Assembly (NCBI RefSeq): GCF_024362695.1
Contig: NC_065404.1
Span: 11,200,604 to 11,264,603 of the forward strand
Length of the DNA stretch: 64,000 bases
Reading direction: 5' to 3'
From: Pectinophora gossypiella
Taxonomy: Eukaryota > Arthropoda > Insecta > Lepidoptera > Gelechiidae
Part shown: piece by piece, positions 9,501-21,600 of the stretch
Position numbering within the stretch: position 1 is the stretch's first letter
Layout: each line of letters starts with the position of its first letter
The notes under the pieces: generated by a model
What the model was told of the DNA's origin: nothing
The model's database searches: none
The model's input: only the letters and a program-made list of their open reading frames with translations
Translations under genes and position numbers: made by a program

Positions 9501-12500
9501 ACTATGCTTTGACTGAGAGCCCTTTCGCAAACTGGTTTGTGACTGCTGCCGATTCGCCTTGCCTGCTCCCTCCACCCCGCTTGCTTCGCAACGCTCTTAA
9601 ACCGGACTTTAATATGGCTAACTTTTGTCTCAATCTCGATATTGTTTTATACCCTTTTCCGGTGACCATTGTCTCTTTGCCAGACGAGAGAACCAGTTTT
9701 TGGGCAAATTCAAGAACATGTGATTAAGTTTAACTATTTTATTATTAATATTCAGTCTATAAATGCTAAGGTCAACGGAAATTTAAAATGGTTAATGCAA
9801 ATAAACGAATATGATGTGGCTGAAGTATCATTTGCAAATTTAAGTCCATGCGTAATAGCTTGCCTGTGTGCACAGTTGCATGTACATACGTAGCGCACAA
9901 ACTATACAGAAATGGAGACAGAAGCCTGCGGCAATGTGGCACACAATATTATTATTGCGCTTGGCAATAGGCGCAATGTTGCAAAACCAAAAGTGTGAAA
10001 ATGTTACTGCTTTTGATTACCTGTCTTCAAACTAAATGAATATTTGCAAATACGTGCTCTAAATTTGCAATTCTTTAGTGTGTACTCTAGCTCGCGCAAA
10101 TGTCACAACCATTGAATTTATTAGCTCTAGCTGTAAAGTCTGCATTGCATGTCTTATGGGCAGCTATTTTCACATTCTGTGTGGCATTCTAAAGACTACT
10201 AAAGAAATAAAAGGATAAAGAGTAGCCAGATGGTCATACACGCTCTTGTGGGTTAGTGCACAATGTAATTTACACGGGTTATGCGCAGACGCCGGGTTTC
10301 TGGCTGGTGAAAGTGCACTAACAGTTGCTCTACTTTCCACAGACGAACATAATGCTCCGATAGACAAGATACATGTATCTGCAAAATATATATATATATA
10401 TTAGCCTGCAGATTATGAATACTAAGAATGTTGTTATAACATTTGATACGATATCATATCTTATATTACAAGGTAAAGTTCTTCGTTCGGGTCTGATTAA
10501 TGCGGTGATATTAAAACTGGATTGGCGAGGTGGACTAGATACTACTTTATATAAATATAATTCAGTATTTTTTTGCAGTTCAGTAACGTCTGTATCGCTT
10601 TGTCCGAATATATGAGCAATCATAATCATCTGCATCTGATAAAAAGGGCACCTAAATTTCGATCTTCGGTATTATTAAGGCATCCTCTAAAATAAACACA
10701 ATGCGAAATGCAATGCTAATGTCTTCAGATACGAAGACGGGCATAGCCTGGGTCTAAGTCGAGCTAGGTGCGTGTGGCGCCCGTTGTCTGCCGCGTGGGC
10801 GAGACGAGACTGACTTCGCCGTTTTTATTGCTCATGCAATTCCTTTATATCCAAAGCCGTAAATTCTTGTGTAACATCATAATCATATACCATATCGGAT
10901 TTTTACTAGAAGTTATATCTAGCCTTAACTTTTATGATTCCTACAACTATGATGATTCAAGAATCGATTAATTTTTCTGTGGTCTGTCTAAGTCCTTCAA
11001 GCATTTCGTAAAATCTTGCACTGTAAACATTTAAACCTGATTGCAGAAATAGTAATTTCAACCTTTAGTTCTTAATTGTAGAGCTGGATAGTAATCTGCA
11101 CAGTAGGCTAATGATCATGGCCAGTAAATAGGCAGTAGGCGACCTGGCTTACCTGGCACAAGTAAACAACATTTAGTTTTCGTTATCTACATAACATAAC
11201 CATTGACCTTTTCAAGATATTAATCAAAGACGTTTAAATAAATGTTCAATAATGCTACACCTACGACTTTTGCAAGTCCGTTGAAACTGCAGTATAACTT
11301 TTACTTTGAACTTTATAGCGTTCTGTTTTATAGGTAGAGGAGGTCCAAATATAAAGGTCGTTCTAAATTACGTCATTTATGTGTTTGCTGACATCATTCA
11401 GGTTTTGTGCGAAAGTGCACTCAACGTGCTGACAATGGACTATTTGGCAATTGTGCGCGAGACTGAATTTTACAGTGAAATGCGTATAATACATAAGGAA
11501 CGTGTTTAATATTTCATGGTTATTTTCCAATCCTAAATGATAAAACTGTTTTGTTACCGCTATTTTGATTTCGAAACTGCTTTGATTTCTCAAAGAGAAA
11601 TCGAATGTGAGTTTGTTCTCTGTATTCATTTCAATCGAAGTTTCCTAAGCGTTATCACTATCAGTATTGCAAAAGCGGTTGCATTTGCAGCAGGGCAGGC
11701 AACCGGTCGTCAGGGCGGGTTACCTACCGCGGCGAGCGCGGGGAGCGGCGGTGCGCGGGCGACCGGCCAGGGGTCGCGAGGTGTTTCGATTTTAATCTCG
11801 CCTGGTTCCTGCCAGCCACTCCGCTCCAATGGAGCTATTTGCATGCGCCTCGTGGGCGAGGTCCGTCTACCCACGGTTACACGGATCGTAAATTTTGTCC
11901 TTTTACTTCGAAGGAGGGATTTTTTCGGAGGAGCAGATGCCCATTTTTGCGTAAAGGACTAATTTATTGCATGTTGCAGCAAAGGCTATAAAAGAAGTCT
12001 TTGAATTAAAAGACATCGGCTGGAATGTGATCGTTGACCTGTTTTCGGAAAGTGGAAAAGTTCAGGTTTTATTTGAACACAAAGGTGTTCGACAAGATTA
12101 CGAAAGCGTAGTATGCCCCGTGACATTTCCTGCAAATAATGACTTAACTATACTAGCAGTATCTATATCGTGAGATGTGGGTATAGTTAAAGTAAAATTG
12201 CCTTATTGTGATTGAGAGAATAATGAATAGAGTAACGAACCCAGGATCGATACGATCTGAGAGGCCATTCGCAGCAACAGCCCGATTCACTTTCTAGTTA
12301 GCGGCCGCCATTGTTATCCGCTACTAATTTATCTAATGTAAAAGTCATTCTATGCATGGCGCCACACACTACTTACTAGTAAAAATATATAACAGAATGC
12401 TCATTAACATGTTTCGAGATGTGGAGCATATTAAGCTCCGCCGCTGTTACCGGTGAAAATTACATTTTAGTCTCTCTGTAGGTATAACTTGTATTGTAAG

Positions 12501-15161
12501 TTAGTAATGTATAAAACCATTTTATAGCGAAAACAGCAACTATTTCAAAATATTTGATTGCAACAAAATACTACCGTAAAAATCGGCCAGTGTGATCGAT
12601 GCTGCAACAAATACACTGAGTCATAGTTTCGGCTATCACGGACCCGAAGGCCAAGTGGAGCGTAATGCAATATCGGTCGAGTTGGATTGTTTCCACTGCA
12701 ATCACTCTGCTCCATTAGACAAATCCGATTGTCCCGTTCACACGTTGGCGTTCTAAATGCTTAAAACCTTTACAAAATTCATTACGTCTTTATTTGTAAT
12801 CTCCAAGATTGATTGTCTCCATCACTTAATTCGGCTTGGCCTTCTGAAACAAATATTTTATAGCTGCAAGTCGAGACTGCTCGTATAAGGCCATGCAACT
12901 GTTTGTGGACGCATATAAATTACAAAGAAACTCGAATAGCGAATCAGTGGAGGCGAACAAAAAAAATCGCACCCATAAAAGAAAATCATTGAGCGAAACG
13001 AAGCAGACTCATCCGATTACTCAGCGTGTAATTTTGTCCTCAAGCAAGGGACTGGAGGTATAAATCTATCAATAAATATTTACAGAACCATCGGCAGACG
13101 GTACGCATCATTGCACACAATGCTAAAACTTAGACAGGATTACTCATTGCTATTTAACAATGCCCTCTACCAGATGGTATAGTTTAACTGTCTTCCTTTG
13201 GAATAGGTATGCCTACTATCTCACAAAGGAGCTTTTAGTATTCTATCACTACGAATAAAGATGTAGCTACTATTAATTAATTGCCGCTTGTTACCCGGGA
13301 GACTAAAGACAATATTGACTTTATTTTAACTAACTGTAGACTCTTACTCCTTAAAATGCATGCTAAATATTTTAGCAACAGCATCGAGGCGAAGATCTTT
13401 GAAGGAAACAATGAGCAAAAGGGTTCCTTTGGGATAGGTACTTGTGAAACTTTTCTTTTAAAATGTCAATCACACATTTTCCGCTCTTCAAACTTGACTG
13501 CACGGTGCCTGGGATCCCGTGAAAATAGCTCTACTATTTCTATTTTGTTGTGTTGACTTGTCAATACCAGTGAATCCATAACATTAATCATCGTTCTATT
13601 CCTATAGTTTGCTTAAGCATGGAATTATTATATTACTAAGCTTTTACATCATTACTATTATGACCGAGTCTTCCTCTTATAATTAGATTATTTGTTCATT
13701 GTAACATCACCATTCATCTCCGTGCAACATGTGCAATTAATTGTTTGTATTGTACTATTATTTATAGCATTTTGCAACTAACATGAGCTAGCAATCTTTT
13801 GAGTTGTACTATAAATTGTTTCCTTATTTTTTATGACCTTATAAATATTCCGGTTAAGTTGCTTTTCACAAAGCAACGACTGTTCTGGTTTCGCGATTGT
13901 ACAATATTCTTAACGTTTACTTCCTAGCGGCGTAATCCTGTTGCACGTTTTTCATTTTGCTTAGTTTAACACGATGTTTTAAGATGATGCGCGTCACTCC
14001 AAGCTTAAATCGGTAATGCAATGCGTTTGCAAACAGATTAGTAGGCACGCAATTAGAGTGGTGGAGCGTGGAGCTTGCGGCGCGCGCTAAGTGCCGTTCG
14101 ACGGATTACGCCTTCATGTTTGCCCACCGGCGAAGTGGACGTTTAGCGATCGCCTCACTAATGCGCTTTGTTCGTCCATCGATCGCTGAATCATTGATTA
14201 GCCCGTTAGGCCTCACGAAGTGCCAATTCTGATACCTAACGAAATTGATTGCCCTATTTTACCCCGTCAGATGCAACTGACGTTTGTTGGTGAACTATAT
14301 TTTGCTTCAGCGGTTTTTGAAGTAGAGTAGTTTTGTAGAATATATCATATGGTAATTGTAACTACTCCGGCCATTATACGAATTTATTTAAATCCTCAGC
14401 GTTATCACTGCATTCATTAATTAAATTCACAGACTAAATTCTCGGCTAAAGGCTGGATAGCTTCGTAGACTAAAATACCATCAACCGAGACAGTACGCCA
14501 TAGACGGGTAATTACTCACGACCATACACGTCGATGTCATTAATTGTATGAAAGAGTCAGTCACCTTGCCAGTGGGGGCGAGCACGTGGGCTATTGCCAA
14601 TGAACTTGACTTTGATGAAGGCGGCGCAGACTGCTTCTGCCATTGCCTTATGCAAACAAATAAGATTTGCAATCACGTCACGCTCGTTTCTGACAAACAA
14701 TTAAATGTAGTAACCTCCTTGTAAGAATCTTGTAAGAATAACTCTTCCATGTTATAGAGGCATGTGCTTGTATGTGGGCAAAAGATGCACTAATTTTCTT
14801 CAGTAATATAGAATGAATACTTAATCAGTCTATCCATTTGACATGAACACGTGACCTTATTCATTTATAAAGCTTCCGTAGACAACAGAACAAATACTAC
14901 TCTGTTAACATTGCCCATATCATGTGAAGTGTGTCAAGTTAAGTCGTTATACCTATCAGGATTCAAGGCTACCAAAATAAGCTGAAAATTTACACCATGT
15001 CTGTACGCTACGCATCCATTTCCAACGGCACGCACATTTTATAGCTGTTCAGACACGCACTTCATGCAGTATAAACGTCAAATTATTAAAATTAAGGCAA
15101 TTCGTGAACTGACTTCTGTGGGGATGTGGAAATTGCAAAAGTTGTTGCTTTATACTTGGGT
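6501..15161. other. gene-free stretch; GC islands only
   Basis: No ORF here has a recognisable domain. GC/CpG-richer patches occur near 7550-7720, 11690-11900 and 14040-14230. The last contains homeodomain-like TGATTAG sequence and CGATCG runs. A TA dinucleotide run lies at about 10387-10402. I see no RNA gene. The patches could be regulatory modules, but the sequence alone does not prove it. Confidence 0.4.
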
Positions 15162-15173
15162 AATATAAATACC
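15162..15173 (+). repeat. left target-site duplication of the RTE element
   Basis: AATATAAATACC here is identical to 18601-18612, immediately outside the two ends of the RTE element. Confidence 0.85.
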
Positions 15174-18100
15174 GGTAAAATGTAGTGGCGAGTCTCAGCT
15201 AACTACCGGGTCCACAGGTGGCGGATAGTGGAATACTCCTATAGTATGTAGGATAGCTGCGAATAAGGTGAATACCGAATAAGCAGTCCCGGACCGAGGC
15301 GGCAGGGCTATCAGGATGCGGGCGGGGTATCTATTGGCACAGGTATCTCCAGGAAAACTCGCACTATATCCAATGACGACCCTGTGACATGGCGAGCTAG
15401 CACCGCCATTAAATAAGTGCTTAGCCCTGGCAGAGGGAAGCAGCCTGCCAGCCCTTCATCAGGCGGACCTCGCGGTGAGGAAAATGGCTGAAGAAGGAGA
15501 ATACCCATAGGCGGCAACGGAAACTGTTACCACTGGCTGTGGCACTGCTATCACCAACCCGTCGTTGCAGTCGTGGTGATTATTTGCTACAAACCCTTCC
15601 AAAGTACAAATGACCGACAAAACAAGCAAGCGACCCCGAGTTCCCAGCGCACCGTCACTCTCTGGTTCGAGCAGTAACCAGTTGAAACGGAGCAGGGGTG
15701 CGAAAAGTAATCACTGGGAGTTGACTAACTGCCGCAAACAATTATACATTGCGACTTATAATATCCAATCGCTATCGAATAACGATATGTTGACCTATTT
15801 AGAGTACGAATTGGCAAAAATCAAATGGGACATCCTAGGAATCTGTGAAATTAGAAGACAAGGTGAAGAAACCCTCAAACTGAAGTCCGGAAACCTATTT
15901 TATTATAAGGAAGGCCATAAAACTGGCGTGGGAGGTATAGGGTTCCTTGTTAATGAAAGACTTACAGACCAGGTCATAGAAATGAATAGCGTGTCGAATC
16001 GTGTTGCATATCTGAGATTACGTTTGTCATCTAAACACGAACTGAAGGTTATCCAGGCCTATGCACCTACCATGAAAAAAGATAATTATGAGGAAGTCGA
16101 GACCTTCTATGAGGATATATCCAGTGTACTTAATAAAGTGAAGACACATTACACAATGTTGATCGGAGACTTCAATGCTAGACTAGGGGAAAAGACATGT
16201 GATCAGGAAACGAGTATTGGAAACTATGGTCTAGGCATAAGAAACCCTCGCGGAGAAACTCTACTAAATTTTCTGCAGAACAACAACCTGTTTGCTATGA
16301 ACACTTTCTATGCTAAGAAACCACAACGGAAGTGGACATGGCGACACCCAAATGGTGTAAACAAGAACGAATATGATTACATCATTACCGATAAAATGGG
16401 AATTATTAGGGATGTAACTGTGCTAAACAAATTTTCAACGGGCAGTGATCATCGATTGGTTCGGGCCTTCTGCACCTTTAACATCAAAAAGGAAAGGCGA
16501 AATCTCATATTTAAGAAGAAAACACCAAACGAAGATAAGATAGAGATACTAAGGCAAAACACCGTTCACTACAAGGACTATATCGACACACAGCTGCAAA
16601 CAAATTCTACTGAACACATGACCATAGATGAACTCAACGACCATCTAATCGGAATAATGACCCTAGCTGCTGGAAGGATTACTCCGAATACTCCTTGCGC
16701 GAAAAATCAGAAACTCACTGCAGAGACATTATTGCTTATAGAACAGGGAAGGCAACACAGAACTGAAGGTAAAATCGATACACCTGAATACCACCAGATA
16801 CAGCGTCGCGTAAAGAAACTTGTAAAACGGGACTTAAGGAATTACGAAGAAAGTGTTATCGAAGATACTATCGAGAAGAACAAAAGCAGAGGAGTGATGA
16901 AAGCAACACTGAGTATTGGGCGGAAGCAAATCTTCAAACTCTTTAATGAGAACGGAGATATTGTCAACAACCGTAACGAGCTCTTAGAGGTAGTTCAAAA
17001 TTTCTATGAAAACCTCTATAAAAGCAAAGCTCAGAGTCCGTCAACTAGACCAGAACACCAGGAAAGACCATCAATATCAAATGTTGGTTCTGAGGATATC
17101 CCCGACATCACACTAGACGAGGTACACCTGGCGCTAAGCCAGATGAAAAACCGCAAAGCCCCTGGTGAGGACGGAGTTATTCCAGAGATGATAAAGAGCA
17201 CAACGGACACTTTCAAATCTGCTCTTGCCTCACTATTCACAAAGTGTTTAATGGAAGCAACAGTACCACAGTCCTGGAATAATGCTGTCATTACCCTACT
17301 ACATAAGAAAGGTGATATACGACGGCTTGAGAACTACAGACCGATCAGCCTGCTATCGCACGTCTACAAGCTCTTCACGCGGATAGTAGTGAACAGGTTA
17401 AAAAACAAACTAGATGGCTATCAACCGAGAGAACAGGCTGGTTTTCGAAGTGGCTACAGTACATGCGATCATCTCCAAGCTCTTAAAACAATGATTGAAA
17501 AGTGTAATGAGTACCAGATCCCGATCATCATTGCATTCATCGACTACGAAAAGGCATTCGACTCTGTCGAACCTTGGGCGGTCGAAAAAGCCCTTGCGGA
17601 TTGTAGAATCGATGAACAATACATTTCCCTAATGAAACATCTACAGAGCAACGCTACAGCATGTGTGAGTCTGCACAAGAAGACCCAACAGTTCAGGCTG
17701 GGTAGAGGAGTACGCCAAGGGGACACTATCTCCCCAAAACTGTTTAATGCCGCACTTGAAAACGTCTTCAAAAATCTAGCCTGGGACAATATGGGCATAA
17801 ACGTGGATGGAGAAAACCTTACCAATTTACGCTTCGCAGATGATTTGGTGATATTCTCAAGTAATATACCAGATATGTTGGTCATGCTCAATTCTTTGCA
17901 AAAGGAATCAGCTAAAGTTGGGCTAAAAATCAATGAGAGCAAAACTAAAATCATGACCAATATCCTTACCCACCAGTATTGTCTACCGGTTGAGGTCACG
18001 TCGGAGTATATCTACCTGGGGCATAAGATCACGCTAGGCAGCGAAAACCAAACCGCAGAAGTGGAGAAACGAGTCGCTCGGGCGTGGGCATCCTTCGGCG

Positions 18101-18600
18101 CCAACGCAAGTATATTACGTAGCAAGATGTCAATGCACTTAAAACGAAGAGTCTTTGAGCAATGTGTTCTGCCAGTATTCGTATACGGAGCCGAGACCAT
18201 GACCCTAACTGAGAAATCCGCAGAGAATCTCCGTGTTGCTCAAAGAGCAATGGAAAGAGCTATGCTCGGCATTTCCTTACGGGACCGGAAGAGAAATACT
18301 TGGGTTCGATCTAAAACCAAGGTTAGGGATGTGGTAAAAGTAATTGCCGAACGCAAGTGGAGATGGGCGGGACACATTGCTCGAATGAGCAAGGAAAGAT
18401 GGACCCGGAGATTGTTAGAGTGGCGCCCACGAGCATTCACAAGACCGAGAGGAAGACCACCAATGAGATGGAAGGACGACATTGTCCGGCACGCAGGATA
18501 TGGCTGGATGTCGATAGCCCAGGATCGTCGGAAATGGAAAAACATGGAAGAGGCCTACGTCCAAAATTGGATATAAATTTAGGCTGATATAGATAGATAG
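15174..18600 (+). mobile_element. full-length RTE-clade non-LTR retrotransposon
   Basis: The element is 3427 bp, bounded exactly by the 12-bp duplications. It has a 5' UTR of about 436 bp (15174-15609), one uninterrupted ORF of 988 codons, and a very short 3' UTR of about 24 bp ending GATATAGATAGATAG. A short tandem 3' tail in place of poly(A), a single ORF with an N-terminal AP-type endonuclease, and variable target duplications are RTE traits. The intact ORF plus a perfect duplication imply a young insertion that may still be mobile. The 5' UTR has several short dyads (GTAGT/ACTAC, TCCAC/GTGG) in its first 80 nt. Confidence 0.93.
15610..18576 (+). CDS. RTE-type endonuclease/reverse transcriptase polyprotein
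   Basis: This 988-residue protein copies its own RNA into DNA at a nick it makes itself (target-primed reverse transcription). Residues about 45-290 form an AP-endonuclease domain: YIATYNIQSLS (46-56), catalytic-type E80 in LGICEIR, GDFNARLG (186-193), DYIITD (256-261) and the terminal SDH (279-281). Residues about 545-760 form the reverse transcriptase: NYRPISLLSHVYK (575-587), AGFRSGYSTCD, FIDYEKAFD with D645, GVRQGDTISPKLFN, and FADD with D744/D745. All catalytic positions are present. The C-terminus has the conserved RTE segment ending AQDRRKWKNMEEAYVQNW. The length is typical of RTE ORFs. The ATG at 15610 is chosen because it is the first in frame and precedes a basic, serine-rich leader. 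There are no stops or frameshifts. It sits alone between the element's UTRs. Confidence 0.95.
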   Translation: MTDKTSKRPRVPSAPSLSGSSSNQLKRSRGAKSNHWELTNCRKQLYIATYNIQSLSNNDMLTYLEYELAKIKWDILGICEIRRQGEETLKLKSGNLFYYKEGHKTGVGGIGFLVNERLTDQVIEMNSVSNRVAYLRLRLSSKHELKVIQAYAPTMKKDNYEEVETFYEDISSVLNKVKTHYTMLIGDFNARLGEKTCDQETSIGNYGLGIRNPRGETLLNFLQNNNLFAMNTFYAKKPQRKWTWRHPNGVNKNEYDYIITDKMGIIRDVTVLNKFSTGSDHRLVRAFCTFNIKKERRNLIFKKKTPNEDKIEILRQNTVHYKDYIDTQLQTNSTEHMTIDELNDHLIGIMTLAAGRITPNTPCAKNQKLTAETLLLIEQGRQHRTEGKIDTPEYHQIQRRVKKLVKRDLRNYEESVIEDTIEKNKSRGVMKATLSIGRKQIFKLFNENGDIVNNRNELLEVVQNFYENLYKSKAQSPSTRPEHQERPSISNVGSEDIPDITLDEVHLALSQMKNRKAPGEDGVIPEMIKSTTDTFKSALASLFTKCLMEATVPQSWNNAVITLLHKKGDIRRLENYRPISLLSHVYKLFTRIVVNRLKNKLDGYQPREQAGFRSGYSTCDHLQALKTMIEKCNEYQIPIIIAFIDYEKAFDSVEPWAVEKALADCRIDEQYISLMKHLQSNATACVSLHKKTQQFRLGRGVRQGDTISPKLFNAALENVFKNLAWDNMGINVDGENLTNLRFADDLVIFSSNIPDMLVMLNSLQKESAKVGLKINESKTKIMTNILTHQYCLPVEVTSEYIYLGHKITLGSENQTAEVEKRVARAWASFGANASILRSKMSMHLKRRVFEQCVLPVFVYGAETMTLTEKSAENLRVAQRAMERAMLGISLRDRKRNTWVRSKTKVRDVVKVIAERKWRWAGHIARMSKERWTRRLLEWRPRAFTRPRGRPPMRWKDDIVRHAGYGWMSIAQDRRKWKNMEEAYVQNWI

Positions 18601-18612
18601 AATATAAATACC
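18601..18612 (+). repeat. right target-site duplication of the RTE element
   Basis: AATATAAATACC directly follows the GATAGATAG tail and repeats the 12 bp found just before the 5' end. Confidence 0.85.
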
Positions 18613-21600
18613 AACAAGCTTAATTGCTGTGACTTACTAGCTGAATGCAAATTTTAAACATACAGCTCAGAAGAACCGTGGGTGATTCAACGTGAGTTTG
18701 TTTCCAAAAGTATACTGCTTAAAGATGTGCTTTGTCTTACCACGTGCGATAACCGTCTGATTGCATTTTTTATGGAATCATGACCAAACTGGATGACAAG
18801 TTAATAGGTAAGCGTGGGTGCGGCGGTCAGGCGGTTCGGCTGTTCATCCATTCTGTCTTGTTTATCGATTAGCAAAGAATCCGCGCCCATGGGCCAACTT
18901 ATGTCATTTGGCCGGGAGTCAAGGACGACGCCGAGCGGCTCGGCGGTGCCGCGCCGGCCTTATTTGGTGATTGGTGGGCGCCAGTTTTACGACTTTGCCT
19001 TTTTTCCTACGCCCCGTTTCCATGTTGGCTTCACTTTAGATAATACATGTACATTTGTGTGCTATAGACGCACGCGTGTAAGAAGCATTGACCTTTATAA
19101 GTTTTTCTTATTCACGTTGTCTCAAGGACAACCATTTAGTTAAGCACTCCACTCGCTGTCTGTACGATAATGGTCACTGTATAAGTCTGCGTTGTGTATA
19201 CATTCGATGTAATTCAATGGAGTAGCCGGATAAGATTACTCCACCCTATTCCGCGAAACCGTTTCATGGTGTGCATAAACAAGGGAAGCGTAGCAATCGG
19301 AAACATTAACTCAACGGGTCGCTGACGGGACGGGCTGTTGGCTGGAAAAATGGAACGTGACATTTTAAATTTGGCGCAAAGCTCGCGACATTAATCTGGC
19401 GCGTCGCCGCCCTCGCCCAGGCCGTGCGTGGCCTAATCCGCCCGCTCCCCAACGACCCGGGAAGATGGAAAAATCTCGGAAGACTCACATCAAATTACCA
19501 GCTTTAAAGCATAGTGAATTCCCCTGGGCTCGCGACGACACACCTTGCCTTTCAGGAGCGCTCCTAAATAACGCGTTGTCCTTCGGGAAGTTTAGAAGGT
19601 TCAGGCGCGCACGTGCTTTTGTCATACTTTCGTCGAATTTTACGTACGACGTGCCGAGCACTTCGATTGAGTTTTGAAAGCGCGCTCAACTTTGCTAATT
19701 CTGGTTTTAAACTTCTAACGGTAACATAAAAGTTTGCCTTTCTGTCTATTCCAAAATATCCCTTCTTGTTTTTGTCGATCTCTTGGTATACCTATTAACA
19801 TAGCAAAGCGAAGTTTTCAAAAAGTATTCAAATATCTCTAAGTATGTTAACTTTCCCAGAAATTAACTAAGTATGGTAAATGGGATAAGCTCTGTTCCAC
19901 GCCTATTTTAAAATTAATGTGTTAATCTTCATATAATCTCTTACTATAGTTTAATTAATGCTTCTTTACTAATTAAACATAAATTATGCAAAATTACACA
20001 CAAAGATCAGTATGCCCGGATACGAACTTTGAAACAAAGACTACAAGATTCTAACTCCAGTGTGTTTTGGGTAAAGTTTCACCTCTATTGTTATCTTAAC
20101 AGACCTCAATTTTGCGGTGACGATCGAGTCGATCTTAGTTGTGCAAATTAGAAGTGAAGTGCTTAAACAGATCAATTATTATCCATAAAAAAGCTAACTT
20201 TCTATTGTAACATTATTGTCCTTTTCAAAAATATTTCAATCCTGATATCCGATGATGATGTAAGGTATTCTTCTCGTTCTTTAGCAGCATCTGTAGTTAT
20301 CAATAACTTCACCCTCATCACCTTCGGGGCGCCTTCTTTTTCGTTTTTCACGTGCACACACAGAGCTCGTCGGGACCAGGTCAAAAATTAGCAGTGGTAA
20401 TAAAACTAAATTAACAGAGCTTAAACAAATGCAATTGGCACGAAGTCTTGGTGTGAGTGACGGCTTTGTTTCTCCGCCACGGACCCGCCGCTTGCAGCTC
20501 TGAATGCCGCGGAGTAGCTCCGCAGACGACACAGATTACTGACGCTCACTAAAAGGCGCGCGACACGTCACACCCGCCAACAAAAACTTGCACACTTACC
20601 GCCTCACAGAACTCACCAACTTCTCACCCCTCCAGTTATTAGCCTCCATAGGTTCGTATTTCAAAACTTAATCCAAACTTAGGTACATCCATTTTATTCT
20701 CCTCCAAATGAACTTGCTTTATATCGAACAGAGTTCCGTTTAGTTTAGTGAGAATCCCACCGGATTTCCAAGGGTACTTTCCAGTTCTGCTCTAAATACT
20801 ACCTTAGTTAATTCAACTCCGACAACTTTACGTTTTGTTTTACAAACTTTGAAATTCAATGATACAATTTTAAATCAGATTTGTAGAAATAAGGCAGCAG
20901 CCTTGTTTAGGTTACTCTAAAATAGTTATCTTAATTTTGCTCGGTGAGTTCTACTCTACAACATTTGTACGTTTAGGTAGAGTTAAATATTTACACAGAA
21001 TCCAATCTCGCACATGTCGCCGTGGCGTAATGAATTCAACAATAATTAGAGTTGCCGCGAGAGAGCGCTCACGGAGCTTACCGGCGGATGTCACAAATCC
21101 TAGCCAAGGGCCGGGGCGTGTAATGCAAATAGCAGTGTTTACCTGACTCCTCCCGCGCCCGAGCCTCCGCCGCGCCACCACTGGCACCGCCGCCGCGATT
21201 CATAATAACAGCTTTTATTTCCGTAACTAGCTGCGACGCTCTCATTTTGTCGGTTAACGCGTATTGTGTCACGGCGAAACGAATGCCGCCCCGTAATGGA
21301 GTTTTTAAATCGCAGCTTTTTCGCTTCGCGCTGCAAAAGCAAATTATGTAACTAGAATAGCGACGTGATTGCACAGTAAACACTACAGGGACTACAGATT
21401 TATTGTTTCTACTCTCAACTTGAAACTTCTGCACGTAGATAATGAGTGCCTACGTACCTACATTCGCGTATTGTTTTGTATGGATGTGTCAGTTCATAAA
21501 AGCAAAACTAATGATTCTCAAGTTTCTAGTTCCCGTAATGAATTTAACAATATTTCGAGTTAATGATTATTATTTATTGTCCCATTAATTTTACGAGACT

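Noticed and set aside
11837..11849. ATTTGCATGCGCC shared exactly with 60886-60898
   Set aside because: A 13-bp match between two places in 64 kb is expected many times by chance. The octamer inside is noted, but the pair is not evidence of duplication.
17544..17999. 151-codon antisense frame
   Set aside because: It is a shadow of the reverse transcriptase domain on the opposite strand.
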